Notes: generated by a model from the sequence alone, not told the origin. 64,000 nt of DNA from Globodera rostochiensis (GCA_018350325.1 JAEVLN010000019.1:1240001-1304000); one strand, 5' to 3'. Positions 22,006-43,640 are shown, numbered from the stretch's first letter. Program-made: numbers and translations.

Positions 22006-25000
22006 TGCAGGAGGTGGAGGGGGGGGGGGTTATAGGGGGTTATAGGCGTACAGAACGTTTCATCACGGAGCAGCGGTCAAAGAGCTCTTTTTATTTTAAA
22101 TTTAGCTTCCAACCCTACTGATTGCATCTCATTATTTTGATGGCATATGAGCAAAGAACTGAGAGCGAATTTTTGCCGGACAATTTAATATTTTTCGTTA
22201 TTTTGTTTTTGCGTCCTCCACTTTTTAAAGGCGATTGCTTTTTAATAAAATTTTGGAATGTTTTACTTCCAATGCATCGAAGATTCTGGGAAATGGGGAC
22301 CCAAATCCAATCCAAACAATAATAAAATAACCGCCCCCTTCTCTCCCTGCGATGTCCACTTTCTCCGCTCCTCCTCTTCTGTTTGTTCACGCGATCGAGG
22401 CGATAAAGCACCCAGAAAGAGGTCAGCAGGCTCAGCGCCTGTGAAGGAGTTCGGGGGGGGGGGAAGGGGTTGGGTTGGTCCAACGGGGGGGGGGGGGGGG
22501 GGCTGGGTAATGCTCATTGCTTTGGGTAATAAAAGACTCGCACTTCCAGCGCTTTCGATACAAAGTGAGTAACAAATTATTTATTCTTTAATTAATTTTG
22601 AGGGTTTTGGCCTCGCCCTCATTTTCATAGCTCGTTCGATCATCCCCCCCCCCCCCCCCCCCTCCAATGGGTTATGGCCCCACACCGATCCAAATTTTAT
22701 GTCCCTCCCTCCGTTGACCTTCCCCCTCTCCTTTCTTTTTGCGAATGAATGACCCACAATAAAGCACCGTTAACGACCGTCGGCCGCCATTTGGAGACGA
22801 ACGACAACGATGGTAGAATGTGGGGGAGGGTGCTGATGACCCCCCCCCCCCCCTCTTGGGGTAGTCTCCGCCGAAAGAGCTTCCAAAAGTCTGGACGGAC
22901 CGGGTTGTGTTATTCTTACAATGGGCCATTTATAATATTTTTATGCTTAAATGTAAATTTCCTCCATTGAGAGAGACGAATTCGGCGTTTTCGCTAATTC
23001 GATCCTCTCGCAACAAATAACCGGCTGAGTGACATTTCGCTCCATTTTTTGTATGTTTATTTGGGAATGGCCAATTGGTTACCTCTTTTTTTACCCAGTC
23101 AAAATGCACTCGGCCCAAATTGGCAATATCGAAGAATTGGGGGGGGGGGCGTCTGTTAAAACGGGGAAAACCATTTGTTCTTTTTCTTCCATTTCATCCT
23201 TTTACTCCGTTGTAAATATTTCGTCTGTCAAATTGTACCCAATTTAACAGAATTTGTCCCAATTTGGCTCATCATTTCCCCCCCCCCCTCCCCTCTGTTC
23301 CGCCCCATTCCGTTTCCTTCCCAAAAATGCTCTCAATTAATTGCTCACAATCCATTCCACCCCCCCGGCGCATATCGCATCCCTCTCCCGAATTGTGTTC
23401 GATTTTACACAAATTTGTTGCCCCCCTTCTTTCTCTGCTTTCCCAGCCAATTATTCACCTTCATCCATTGCAAGTCAACCCAAATTTACATCGACCCAGA
23501 ACCTTTTACATAAATACTCAAAAAATTAAAAAATAGTGACACGCCTCCCCCGAGCGATGATCCACTGGGCACTTTCCCCGGGGCAAAACCGTTGCTCATC
23601 ATCGGAATTTGGTGCGCCTATGCTTATCTATCGGCTGATCTCTGTTTTTTGACATTCCCATTGGAGAAAAACCTAAGGCGTTTAAAGGCAGAGAATATGG
23701 AAGAATGTGTCGGACAGTGCTGGTTTTTGGTTTTAAGTTCTGAGGAATTTTCAATTTCTTAATGATCCAAATCCGAAATGTCCCCACCCACCCAGCTGAG
23801 CTGCTCATTCTTCCAGCATTCTTCAATTTTCCCCTCCGGCGGCGGGAGGGAAGGTGCTTTTGCTTTCCCATCCCACCACCCATCCATCCCTCCGGGGACA
23901 ATTCAATCCCCCCCCCCGGGGGGTGTTGGACGGTTGGGATGCGATGCGATTAATCTCCGCCTGTCCCCAGCGCGCCGAATTGAACCATCGCCCCCGAGCA
24001 AACAAACGACCCGCGCATATTTTCAATTATGCGTATTGGTCGGTCGTCCCCTCATATTTGGGACCTAAGCCCATCAGTCCGATAAATGTATTATTTTGGG
24101 ATCACCCCCCCCCCCTCCGATCGCTTTACAGGGGCAATAAAATGGCGTGCATAAATTAAATTTGTGGCGGATTGCAACACATTTCCGAGAATATCGCTCA
24201 TTCTGGTACTGTATTTGCCCATTTTGCTTTTGGGTAATATACAAAATGCAAAATTAATTTTCGCATATTTTGAGTTCTTTTTTGGTTAATGGACAAAACA
24301 TGCCTCCACTCTTGTCGCGCGCGTCCTTGAGCTGAAATTGTTGATGGAATCTCGACTCGCCACTCCCACTCCCTCATTCATCCAAATCCGTGCCTTCCCC
24401 AAAGGAAGGCTCCCCCATTTTTTGGTGTTTTGCTTATCGGCGCTCAAAAATCTGCCCGCCATTGGCGGCGGCAAATTGAAGGGATTGAATTGGCGCTTAA
24501 AATCAATCCCTCCCTCCCACAAACAAATTTCCTTGCCTTTGGCCTTGGTTGGTTTTTAGACTGAGAAATTATTTTCGGGGATTGGAATTTGTGCCAATAA
24601 TTTAGAAGGTGATTTGGAGATAAATCGGGTACAAAATCAACATATTTAAAAATTAAATTATCCATAAAACTTCTTATTTAACGATTTTTGATTTTCTGTC
24701 ATATTGCCTTGGGCATTTTTTTTGCCATTTGTTTACTTTTGTCCATTTGTTTTCCGACAATTCTGTGCAATCCCATCGGATTTATCCGATAACTCCCCCC
24801 CCCCCCGAGCGCCCAATCTCTTGATAATTAATCGCCGCAGGACATCTTCTGAACGGTGGTCAGTTCCCCGAGGGTTTGCGTCCTTATCACTCAGATATTT
24901 ATTTGGTTGGGGTGGGCGGCACTCTTCAAAGTGCAAAAAGAGAACACTCCGGAGGCTAATTGGCTTACGCAGGTAATCGCCTGGGGGAGGGTCTTTATAA

Positions 25001-28000
25001 ACTGCTCCGATTATGGGAGGATGATGGAGAGCATCCTCCGTCCCGAGATGAGACGAGATTAATGCGAATATTCCCGCGAGATGATGATCGCCCATCTCCC
25101 GCAATTTGTTTACCATTCCACGCCCCGCGTCCCCCCCCCCCCGCCGCCCCCGCGGGTGAATTCTGAATTATTGTCTGTTATTGTTATTTACGGCTTTTCG
25201 CGGCCTTCCCCTAGCTGATCCGCTAATTCATTTGTCGCCAAGCAAGTCCCTTTTCTTTGCCATCCCCAAATTTGTCCAATTTTGAATTAGTCCGACCAGT
25301 TCCCCGAATTGCCGGGGGCTATACTTTTCGGGACTAATTTGGGAAATTTATTACTAAAATTCTACGCCAAAACGGGGCTAGAAATTGTCAGAATGTGTTC
25401 TAATTCCATCCCTTTCTTTAATTTCTTTCCCCCACATACTCAACATCTCTTCATCCTTCACGCCCAGAAAATGATGAATTTTGCCCGAGGCTATGTACTT
25501 GCCCAAAATAATGCAAACACCACAAACCCTTAATATCACACCATCCTTCCTCCCATGCCCACATTATCTCCACACATCCCGAACAAGTCCGTCCCATCAT
25601 CCGGCGTGACCCCACCGGACACCCCCCCCCCCCCCCATCGTCCGTCCGTCCGTCCGGAGGGTTCTCAGCCCAATTGGTTGGGAGGAGGGTCCAACAGCCC
25701 TATCCCAATCATATCCGGGGCCCATGCGGAATAATTTGCGTGGGAAGCGGGGAAGAGGGCAAAGGGAGGTGGACGACGACATCTTCGTCGTGGTCACTCG
25801 CAAATTCCATTAGGGAGGGAGGGCACAGGTCAGAAGAGCAATTATTCACCTGTTGGCTGAAGAGGGCGGAGAGGACAAACCGACGCATGGAATGACTTTC
25901 AAAAATGCCCACCCGTAGGAGAGACTTTGCCAAACTCCCCAAACAATGTACTAACAATAAATGTCGAAGTTGTCCAACTTCTCCAAATCTCTCCTCAATT
26001 CCCATGGAAATGTTTGTCGAGTGGACGACGAGATGGCGAGTCCGGGTTGGAACTAAGCCAATGACTAACTAAAACATCCGGCAGCATCCTCACTACAAAA
26101 GTGCCAATGCCTGATTTGAGACTGTCATATTTGGTCTAAGTAACAGTCTCCCCCCCCCCCCATCTTTCCGTGTGACTTTCCCATTTCGCACTTTTTGACT
26201 CATTCGCTTAATGTTCTGTGGGTTTGCACAGAAATCGTGCCATTCATTCGACTCACAAATTGTGTGTATGCCCAAATCCGTCCTCCCCTTCGTCCATTGT
26301 TCTCGAAATTCCCCGAGACAATGGGCCCCTCCCGGCCCCCACCCCCGGGGCACAGGACCTCTGCTGGGTTTTGGGACTCTTCCGTTGTCCATTGGGTTTG
26401 CATTTTGCGCGATTCATTGCCTTTTCCCCCAACTATTCACCCGTCCATTTTTGTCCTTTCGAGACCAATCAAACTGAGCAGACATTGTGGGAGGGGGGGG
26501 AGGGTATCCCATCCCGAGTCGGGATTCCCGACTTTGCCCATTTATTATAAATCCATTTATCCTTTTCGCTCTGATACCAATGCCTCCACCCATTTTGCCT
26601 ATAATGGCGTGAAAAAGACAGCCAAAAGTGCGGGTGAGTGAGTTATTCTCGGCCAAGCGGAAGGCATTGGGGGGAGCCGCTGGTACATAAGGCCCCGTGG
26701 GGGGGGGGGGAGGGGGAGGGGGGGGGGATTATTACGTATTATGAGACGGACGGAACCCTTCCAATCATTCCAACCCCCGCCGCCGGTGTAAAAATGGGGA
26801 AAACAAAAAACCCCCGGACATTTTCTTCGAACACTGCCGCTACTCTTATGTTATGTTTGAGTTGAGTTGAATGAATGAACTTCTCTCATACCTTTTTATG
26901 TGAATTTCTGTCGGGAAACCCCCAAAAGAATGTATTGGATTCCTTTTGCCGTGCCGAATTCCCTCCAATTCCCAAGTGGGGGGGGGGGGGGGGAGTCAGT
27001 CATTCGCCGCAACAGCAAAGTGAAGAACCTCTCCCAAATTGACGGATTTTGACAACGGCGACGGGCACCATCACATTGATTCGGCTGCTCACCCCCCCCC
27101 CCCCCCCCGTCTCATCCATCCTATTTCGGCTCCCCCGTCGTCCCGGGGGATTATTGCTCCTCGGGCCAGCAGACAAGAGGATGGATGAGAGGCAATTCGT
27201 CCCCCCCCCCCCCTCCCCCGTAACGCCTCCCTCCTACCAACGAATGCATTTATTTGGGACTTTGGACGGGTCACTCTCTCTACGGCAGCGGAGGTTGGGC
27301 GAGGGGAGGCACTTCCCGCGGCCAAGGGACCTTCACATTACCCTCAAAGAGTCGAACACGTGACAATATTGAGATTATCAATTTAAAATCACATTTAATG
27401 TTTGAGAGTGAGGCTTTGGTGGAAACAGTTCTTTGGCATAGAACCCCTCCCAAATTGGCACTAACTTTTGATTCTCCCCGTAGTGTCAATCTGCCCACAT
27501 TATCAAGCAGCAGGAGGAGGAGGAGGAGGCTTAGGCTTAGGCTTCTCTTCGGCTCCTGTTCGTTCGCCTTCCCATTTTCCGACACGCCCTTTTCTCTTCG
27601 GCTGCCCCCTCCCCCCCCCCCCCCCTTTCCCACCCTCCGTCCGTCCCCCGCCTCGTCTCTCCTCCAAAATCCCCCAATTCTCCATTCCTTCCCTTCCCCA
27701 AAATCACCATTTCTCCTCACTCCTCATCATCCACTTCAAATATATCTTCTAAATCGCCATCATTCATTTAAATCCATCAATTCACAATTTACCCGCTTCT
27801 GTCAACACTCGAAAAAACAAGATTTGATTATTTGGCCCATTCGCATAATCTTTTTTAGGTGTTTTTATTTTGCCGCCCCTACCCCCCGGCGCGACCACAA
27901 AATTTCAATGACAAAATCACTATGGTAAAATGATCTCTGCCTTTTTTCAACAAAAAAAAGTTGCAATTCTTTAAATAGAAAATGCTAAATCCTAATGCTT

Positions 28001-28267
28001 TTGTGCATTAGGGATTTAGTGACACGGCGCACCCACCCCAAATGTATCACACCATAAACATAAATTTGTATAATTTTAATAGTTAATTTAAATATTTACC
28101 TTACGAAAGCCGTCCATGGCACATTGACCGATATATGTGATTATTTAGAATCTGTACGCATTAAACACAATACTCCGTTCACACTTCTCCTAATATTGGG
28201 AGTGAGGAGGCAATCCATCGGATCTTCGGACTGATTTTATCAGAAGACGACGACCCCCCGCCCCCCC
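22006..28267. other. 6.2-kb intergenic spacer upstream of the Eph receptor gene
   Basis: No gene is supported. G or C runs of 8-20 nt occur about every 300-400 bp (for example 22455, 22485, 22643, 22840, 23138, 23278, 24105, 24795, 25130, 25620, 26150, 26700, 26978, 27090, 27200, 27610). Sequence between them is unpatterned. It probably includes the promoter of the Eph gene and possibly untranslated exons. Confidence 0.55.
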
Positions 28268-35473
<7,206 letters not shown>

Positions 35474-36084
35474 CTTAGACTTTCATTTATCCATTCTTTG
35501 AAGGCCATTTGTTTTGTATTTTTCTCGCCAATATATGAAAGTGCTCTTCCATTGAGTGTGATCGACTACAAATCCCGCAAAAATGATCTTTATCCTCCCA
35601 TTTTCCCCCACTTCCCTCAGAATTGAGCAGACGAAATTTAATTTTCCCTAGTGAACGTGTAGAGAACCCGAGTCAGACAATGATTCTTTAACAGAAAGTC
35701 TTTGACCTTTTGAAAGAAAAGACGGGATTTCTTCAAATTCAAAATCAATTAATTAACTCGGTGAACGTTTAGCGATATTAAATGACCGAAGCTCAAAATG
35801 ATATTAGGGGTAATAAAGGAGGGGAGGGGGTCACATTCCTCCATGCGGTATCTCATCACTTTGCTTCTGCCTAAATATACGCTCTTTCAATTGTTTCATG
35901 CACACACAAATTTTTATCATTTATGTCTCCTGCCCCTTTTCTTATGTGGCGTTTCACATCATTTGAGTGTGGATAACGGATAAATTTATATCTTTAAAAT
36001 GTGTCTACAATTATCACAACATAAGAACTATTAAATATATCAATATTTTGGACCCAATAATTGCCGTTCAAGGTCCACAGTCAC
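35474..36084. other. spacer between convergent vab-1 and aldehyde dehydrogenase genes
   Basis: AT-rich 3' flanks of two convergent genes. I see no gene and no repeat here. Confidence 0.6.
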
Positions 36085-38607
36085 TCATGAATTCTTTTGG
36101 GGAACTTTGATCGTTACAGTTTTCACCTAAAAAAAGGAGTAAATATCGGGAAAATTAAAAATTACGGACCTCGGTGTAAGCGGATAGCCCATATTCGCCA
36201 AGTTCACGGCCAACGCCTGACATTTTGTACCCACCAAACGGTGCTGCAGCGTCGAAAACATCGTAACAATTCACCCTGAAAACTCAAAAAAATTCGTAAA
36301 TCCCAAAAACAAACCAAACGGTCCCGGCCCTGATGTTATTGGCCACATATAGCGCTTTGTCCAAGTCTTGCGTCATTACGCCTGCCGCCAAGCCGTAAAT
36401 TGTATTATTGGCCTTCTCAACAAGGTCCTGAACCTCGTCGAATTTGATGATGGACATCACAGGGCCAAAAATCTTAATGCTCAAGAAGTTCAACCACAAA
36501 GAGTTCAAAGCACGTGGTGCGAAAAACTGCATTTTAACTCATTTCATCTAACATTTGGAATACCGATTTTAGGGACGACTGAACAAAAGTACCTATACTA
36601 GGTATATACTAGTATAAGAAACGTTCCATTTATCGGTCGCTTTCTTCCCATGGGCCAACAGATTGCCACCATCCCAATTGCACCTCACCTCTTCCTGCGC
36701 AATTTTCATCTGATCCTGCACACCCGCAAAAATGGTTGGCTCCACGAAAAAGCCATTGTCACCGAACTGCTTGCCCCCGCTGATCAGTTTGGCGCCCTCT
36801 TTCTTTCCCTAAATTCATTTCCAGCTTTGAAATGCCAAAGTTTTCATTCCTCCCCCCGCCTTGCCTGGTCAATGTATTGTAGAATCTTCTCCATTTGGTC
36901 GCCGTCAATTTGGGGGCCCTGGTCAGTGTCCAAATGGAATGGATTGCCAAGCACACGTTTCTCAGCCAGTTGCTAATAACAGCAGATGTTATCGTTTTAT
37001 TCGTATGTCTTCATTTATTTGACCTTTGACCGGTGGACGAATTCGTCGTAAACCTTTGCGTCCACAAAAGTGCGCGACCCGGCACAACAGCATTGGCCCT
37101 GGTTGAAGAACAGGCCGAAAGCCGATTGTTGGACAGCATTTTCTATGTCGGCATCGGCGAAAACGATAACCGGAGACTTTCCTCCCAATTCAAGCGTAAT
37201 CCTAAAAAGCATCAAATGCGAAACAGCAAAGAAATCGGCGAACCTCTTCAGGTTTTTACCAGATGCTTCGCGTGACACTTCGAGTCCAACCTCGGAAGAG
37301 CCGGTGAATGCCACTTTGTCCACGTTTGAGTGCTGAACGATGGCTCTGCCCGCGGTCGGACCAAAGCCGGGCACGACGTTCACCACCCCGGGTGGGAAGC
37401 CAGCCTTAAAGGGGCGTGGTTGGCAACAGAGTAAAAGCCAAGAGAATCGCAAACCTCTCTGATAAGGTCGGCAACATATAACGCTGTAAGCGGAGTCTGT
37501 TCCGCCGGTTTCAAGACACAAGTGTTACCCATGGCCAAGGCAGGAGCCAATTTCCACGCTTGCATTAGCAACGGGAAGTTCCATGGAATCTGAAAGGCCA
37601 AATTCCTACATCAAGCGGTACATCTCGTCCCGCATATTGCAACACATTAACAAATAGGTCCCGGCTTCTCATTATTTGTTAGTTCAAAAGAACTAATTCT
37701 TTTTTCTCTTACAATTTGTCCGACTACTCCAACCGGCTCGTGTCGCGTGTAACAGAAATAGTCACCGCCAATTGGAATCGTCTTCCCATGGCTTTTGTCG
37801 GCCCAACCGGCAAAATAACGGTAAACAGCAACTGCCAATGGAACATCCGCAAGAAAGGAATCTTTGTAAGGCTTTCCGTTGTCCAATGTTTCCAAACTCT
37901 GAAAAATAAATTCATAAAGAAATGTCAAAAATGACCAACCGCCAAATGGACGGCATTACGCTCAATGAGATCAGCGAGTTTGTTCAGAAGACGGCCACGT
38001 GCCGAGGCATCCATTCTGCGCCATTCTGAGCCGAGTTTGAATGCGTCCGACGCCGCCTAAAGCAAAGAAAGGCATTCATTTTTAAATAGAAACATTAAGA
38101 TACATTTAGTTTTGTATGAACTGTGACTCGAACTTTTTTTTATCATCAGATTGCAAAATTGGGATTAAAAATAATTCCAGTTATAAGTTACTGAAGTTTT
38201 CGAACTACCACCTTAAGCCGCTTTGCATAAAATGTACTAAATAAAGAAAAACTTGAGGCAGCTTTTCAGAAAAGGGGCAATTAGGACCCACCTTAACAGC
38301 GGCATCGATGTCCGGCTTGTCTCCCTCCTGGATGTCCGCAATTTTCTTTTTCGTGGCTGGGTCGAAGGTAGGAAAAGTTTTGCCGCTGACGGAATTGCGC
38401 CATTCATTGTTGACGAAGATCTAAATTCTTTTAAATGCTTAATTTTCTTTATTTTAAAACGAATTGGCAAATCTGCCCTACCTGAGTGAACTTGGGCCGA
38501 TCATCCCAAACTGGCTTTGGCGCTGGCAACGGAGACACCGTGTAATTTCTACCGGAAACGGAGACAACGGAAGAGCGAAAGAAAGTTTTTGATGCCGATG
38601 AAAGCAT
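36085..38607 (-). CDS. alh-1: NAD-dependent aldehyde dehydrogenase, mitochondrial ALDH1/2 type (ALH-1-like)
   Basis: Oxidises aldehydes to acids with NAD+. Exons from the start: 38607-38482, 38420-38292, 38056-37940, 37898-37713, 37589-37455, 37404-37244, 37201-37024, 36972-36865, 36808-36689, 36472-36315, 36275-36170, 36126-36085; all in phase, 521 residues, the usual ALDH2 length. The first ~25 residues ([20 protein letters not shown]) lack acids and are rich in Ser/Arg, as in a mitochondrial presequence. Motifs: [36 protein letters not shown], the general base in [10 protein letters not shown], the catalytic Cys in [23 protein letters not shown], and C-terminal [16 protein letters not shown]. 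Intron 36864-36809 uses a GC donor (CAG/GCAAGG). CTAG four bases before the ATG could be a trans-splice acceptor. Confidence 0.96.
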
Positions 38608-39430
38608 TTTCTAGTTTTGGTTAAAGGAATGAACCTTTAACGGCGCGGGGGAAAATGAGGCATCGGAAATATGTCCAACAACAGAAAATGCATTTACCTA
38701 TTTTTTTGCACATATGCTTTGAAGAAAGACTCAAAAATAAGTTTCAATTGGGAGCATCTTTTTAGTGCCAATCATGGACGGCAAAAAAATAAAAAAAGTG
38801 AATTAATTTGAACAATTGTTGGTAATTAAATCTTGGCGTTCTGTCTTTTAATTTTTTCGAATTAGAGAGTTAAAAAAATGCCGAAAACGTCCGTATTGCG
38901 GCGGGTAAATGAGGGAGTTTTCGGTTAACTTTTTTTGAAAAAAAATTAACCCTCAGTCGCGGGTAAGGTTACCCGGGTAGCCTTACTCGGGTAAACTTAC
39001 TTGAGTATTTGAATACGGGCCCAGATAAAAACTAACGCGAAAAAAACGAATTAATTACGTAATACTTTTGTCACAATTCAAAAATGTAAGTTGTAAACCG
39101 GTTTAAATGAAAATTCAGCACCTATGGATGGCAAACAAATATGCACATTTATTGGAGGAGGGACGGTGATGGCATTCTTCGATGCCTCCCTCTAAAGCAA
39201 CAACGTCTTCATCTTCCGTCTTCTCTTCACTCTCAACAACTCTTCGTCGGCTCTTTGTTTATCTGAATTGTCGGATTAACATTTAATTTTTTTCCCTTTA
39301 TGCCTCTGAGTATGCGGAACATCTCATGAGCCTGCTTTTGGCATTGGGTCGATCGGACAGCCAGCTTTTCTTCCTCCAGCCTCACGCGTCTTGCCAGACC
39401 GGACGTGCCAACTCGATTTTGGCAACTATC
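38608..39430. other. intergenic spacer
   Basis: AT-rich. A small inverted or clustered TACCCGGGTA-like patch lies at 38960-39005. No gene is seen. Confidence 0.5.
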
Positions 39431-42400
39431 GAAAGGGAAATTGCGCTTTTAAAAAGTGCCTTAAAGACCAGCCGGACCTTTCAAGCGTTTCGCAACATCG
39501 GCCCAATTTTTTGCAATGTTGATGCAGCAGTGCTACTCGTTCTGGACACTCCAAATTGGAACCCAGCGGAAGCTGAACGGGCAACTCCGATGGACACGAA
39601 CTCTTAATTCTCAACAATGGGATTAAGCCTTTTCTCGTCCGACCTTAGCCCGTGCCGTGCCGTTGCGTACATTTTCCTCCAGACATTCTTCCGCGCCACG
39701 CTCCAATTCCGCACGAGCTGAGTCCGCCCTCTATCATTTTTTTTGCCCAAAAGAAAGGGAAGAAGTGGCATTTTCACCTCAAACAACGGCAATAGTCGCG
39801 AGTTGCAGCGGCCAAAGCGACGCCGTGGCGGCCCCGGCACGGGTCGACCCGCCTCCGGCAAGGAACGGCAGTGGTCGGACTGCAGACTCCGCAACTGCAA
39901 CATGCAAGCGACGAACAGAAAACAGTGATTGGCCGAAAGCGGAGATTGGTCCTTGTCGAACAGAAAAATTTGGTTGTTTGTCAAAGGGACTGACCGGTGG
40001 TTGGGAGATGGAGTTGTTCCATCCTTTTTTTTCCAGCAGATGCTTCTCCAAAAAGCGTTCCAGGATCCCGCTAATGCGCTTCATCTCATCAGAATCACTG
40101 AAAAGAACATTGGCGGGTCCTATCGGAGGCTACCGGAGTGAATGGAACCTTTGCGAAAACACGAGGAGTTGGGGTGGCGGCGGGACGCCGGGGGAAGGCG
40201 GCCGACCGATTCTTTTGTTGGGGGGCGGCGCTCGACGGATCCCTAAGGGCAGCATTGGCTTCTGAATAGGGAATTTCAGCATAAAAGCACAATTCGGTGA
40301 CTGACGCGGTCTTTGCGCAGTGCCCCCAGGCGCTTCATTTGATGAGCCAACAAAAGCACCTTCCGACGATAGCCGCCGCCCTTTTGCAACGGCGACAGAA
40401 GCGAATTGTCACCGTCCAACGAACTGTGAAGCGTCGACGAATTTGGCGGCGGTAGCGGCCTTTCTCTGCGCGCCTCTCCCGCGTGTTTTGGCACCACTCC
40501 GTGCGCGCGGCTGCGAGCGCGTCCACTGGAGCGCGATTTTCCCCCAAACCTTTGGGTTGGCGTTGTTCTTTTTGTTGTGGATTCTGTTGGTGGTGTTCCT
40601 TTTGTTGTGGATTCTGTTGGTGTTGTTGTTGTTGTTGTTGGGGTGGTGGGAATCTGAACAGAGCGGTGAGTGACGACAAATAAACAGGCATTAGCAGAGC
40701 GTATAATGGTGCAATTCGGTTGCCAAGTTGGCTAACCTCGTCCGTATACTGCTCGGAGTTCTCGTCCAACAATGACAATTCCATCTTCTGTTGTTCTTTC
40801 TGGAAATGATTGCCCTCACTTCTGGTTTTGCTCTTTCGCTGCTTTTCCAACTCGAACAAAACATTCGTTTCCGCTGTTTGCATTAAACTTGGCGCCTTTT
40901 CGGCCGATGGTGTCACTGACGGTAATAATTCGTTTGCTTTGTCCACAACAGCCCCATTTTGTTCGTTGTTCCGTGGAGGAGGCTATTTTTGGGGTATGAA
41001 GAAGCGACTTAACCGGAAGATGTCCCTACGTTCGGACTGTTCCGCTCCCCAATGCTCGTTGCCGTCGTTCCAATCGCCGGCGTCGTCGCCTCGGGCGTGC
41101 TCAGTTGCGCCTCCAACTCCCCCCACCCATTTGGCCCGCGGGGATAAGGTTTTGTCCAAATTTGCGGGAACATTGCCGCCGATGGCGTAGAGGACAGCAC
41201 AATCAACGGAGGAAGGGGAGGGGGGGACGTTTTTGGTGGGGACGACGAAGTGGGGGAGAAGGAAAGTTCGGCCTCTCTGAAAGGAAATTGAGGGAAGTCC
41301 ATTCGTCCCCCCCCCCCCAATTCCAACATTTGTGCCAGTCCAATTCGGTCCCTTTTTGCCGCTTTTGCGCCCCCTTCCTTTTGGTCCCTGCCGAATGAGT
41401 CCATCCAATTGCGCAGGCGCCTAAAGTGCTCGCGTCGCTGTGCCACCGACGCGAAAGAACGTGCCAATTCGGGTCGAGCGGCGAATAACTGAGAAAAGAC
41501 AAAAAGGGACTTTTCCGAACATTTAAAGAATTGTTTCTTTCGCCAAATTTACGCGCATCCGATGAAAGTCAAGTCGAGAGGGAAGGGCAAATCCCTCCGG
41601 CTGTCGGTGGGCAATTAGCCGCAGCATCGAAGTCCGGTACACTTTTTTGGGACGGGCGGAAAATTGGGAAAGACGGGCCGATTTTTTGCGCGGCGGCTTT
41701 ATCTGAGCAATTGGGGGGGGGGGGGGGGGAATTGTACAAAATTCTCTTTGTGTCTTACCGAACTCGACGCCAACCCTTCTTTGTCTCTGTCCTCCGTTTT
41801 TGTCCGTTTCATCTCCGTCTCTGTCTTTGTCTCTGTCGTCATTAGTGTAGGAAATACCGTTGGCAAAGAGAAGAATACGGTATCCGCAGAAGGCCGAGGG
41901 GATACTGTAATTGCTAGAGGCAATGTTGTGGCCGCTGTTGGCACAAAGTTTGGGGTCAGCAGAGGGACCGATGGTGTCAGAGTAGCAGATGCAACCCTTT
42001 GGAGGATTTTCCAAATTTAATTTATCAAAACCTTACCTTATTCCCTTTCCCTCTTTCCTTGGCCATCGCTGCCAAAAGATCCAATCGTTTTCCTCCGCTT
42101 CCGTTTTGTGATGTACTGCTTGAATTTGACGATGATAATCCATCAACTGCTGAACGGCTTGTTTCTTGTGCTGATCCCGATGCGAGCGGGCAGCAAATAG
42201 CTGAAAGAAACGAATAGCCAATCTTTCCAATGAATTATTCTTTTTTTTTGATCGAATTCTTTTTATCTTTGTGCCGTTTTCTGTTCTCCCCACGCACCCG
42301 CAGTCGGCGAAAGTTCAGCCGAGCCGGTAAAGCAAAAGTGTGCCGAAGTTTGTGCCCGACCAATCGGAGGGGTGCGGCCGCTGTTTTTTGCTTGTCGCCA

Positions 42401-43640
42401 TTTAATGCTTTTTTCTTTTTTGTGCCCGAAAATATGCCGATGGGGCGGTGGTCGGCCATATATTGGGAGAGGCGACGACTCGAACGGCGGCCTCCAACGG
42501 ATGGCGGCGGCCTAATTCCCAAAGTTATTTTGATGTTAGCTGAACGTCTTCGACTTCGTCTCCCCAAATTGTTCAATTCGTCCCTTTGGTAGGCTTTTTC
42601 CATTCTTTGCACGCGTTGGGACAATAACGCGGGGTGGAACTGACGCGGTCAGGACGGAATGGAGCCGCGCAGAAACGGGCGGGGCGGGCGGACCGGCGGG
42701 GGAGGGCCCTCAAATAGATTTATAAGTGAACGATTCAAATTGCTGAGGAATAAACCGGTGTCTCCCGGGGAAAAAATTTCCGTCTCAGAAAGCGGCGACG
42801 AATCGACGGCTGCTGAACTTGTCGGGCCCTGTGGGTGGTGTGTTTGGCGACACTGTAACGTCTTCTGGTTGATTTTGATGTGCTGTGCTCGCAGTGCCAT
42901 CGTCGCGTCACTCGTGCCGATGTTGACCATGCAGCTGAAATGCGAGAATGTCGAAAGCCGAATTTCAGGGGTCTTCATGCCCATTAGCCGTCTTGCAGCA
43001 CTGCTGAAGTCTCTGACACTGCTCCCGAAGACCGGCCAGGGAGCGCCAGCATCCGCTCTCGGGGGTTGGCGTGGTCGTGCCGATCGATGAAAGTTCGGAC
43101 TCGGAACACTAAACTTTGGCATATCGCCCAAATTCGCTCCCAAATACTTCCGCCTCCGTTCCGTTGCTCGGCCCGTCTTCGGTCAGCACGCACGCGCCGA
43201 ATTCGTCGAAGCGGCGCTCGCTCAGCCGAAACAATTCCCTGGCAAAATGAGAAGCAATTGGCCCCTTTTTGCCAATACTCACTCAAATTCGGGACTCAGT
43301 CCGCAACGCTCCGAGATGGCCATCCGCGAGCGGTTGCTGCATCGGCGATGGATGCGCGACCCAAAGGAAGCATTTAAATAATTCTCGTACCCTTTTCCCT
43401 CACATTGCGAGTTCACACTGGACTAACAGCTCACAAGAGGACCGGAAGTCCTTGTTGGAGTTGTTGGAGGGGAGCGCATCGATGTCCGAAGAGGGCAGCT
43501 TTTGGGATGGAAAGTTATGCAAATCGATGCCATTCACTGGTCCAACTTGTTGTTGGGGGTTGACGAACATGAACATTCGCATGACCAACAAAACGACAAC
43601 AGTAAAAGCCATCAGAGGACAATGGAAACGCACAAACATT
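39430..43640 (-). CDS. unrecognised many-exon gene: Gln-rich, coiled-coil, with duplicated exon pairs (approximate span)
   Basis: I do not recognise this protein. On the minus strand a chain of exon-like stretches with splice borders runs from about 43640 to 39430. Clear pieces in order: PSSDIDALPSNNSNKDFRSS (~43500); RLSERRFDEFGACVLTEDG (~43200); a region holding LFLSNLNRSLINLFEG (~42750); FALPARLNFRRLRV (~42320); LFAARSHRDQHKKQAVQQLM (~42180); FALPSRLDFHRMRVN (~41560); LARSFASVAQRREHFRRLRN (~41430); LDENSEQYTDEVSQLGNRIA (~40740); a poly-Gln block (40560-40660); LLLAHQMKRLGALRKDR (~40330); DEMKRISGILERFLEKHLLE (40097-39995); ADSARAELERGAEECLEENV (~39700). The DENSEQYTDEVSQLGNRIAPL piece and the Gln block faintly recall Mediator subunit MED15, but no KIX domain was found, so this is only a guess. 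Exon borders are uncertain. Confidence 0.4.
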
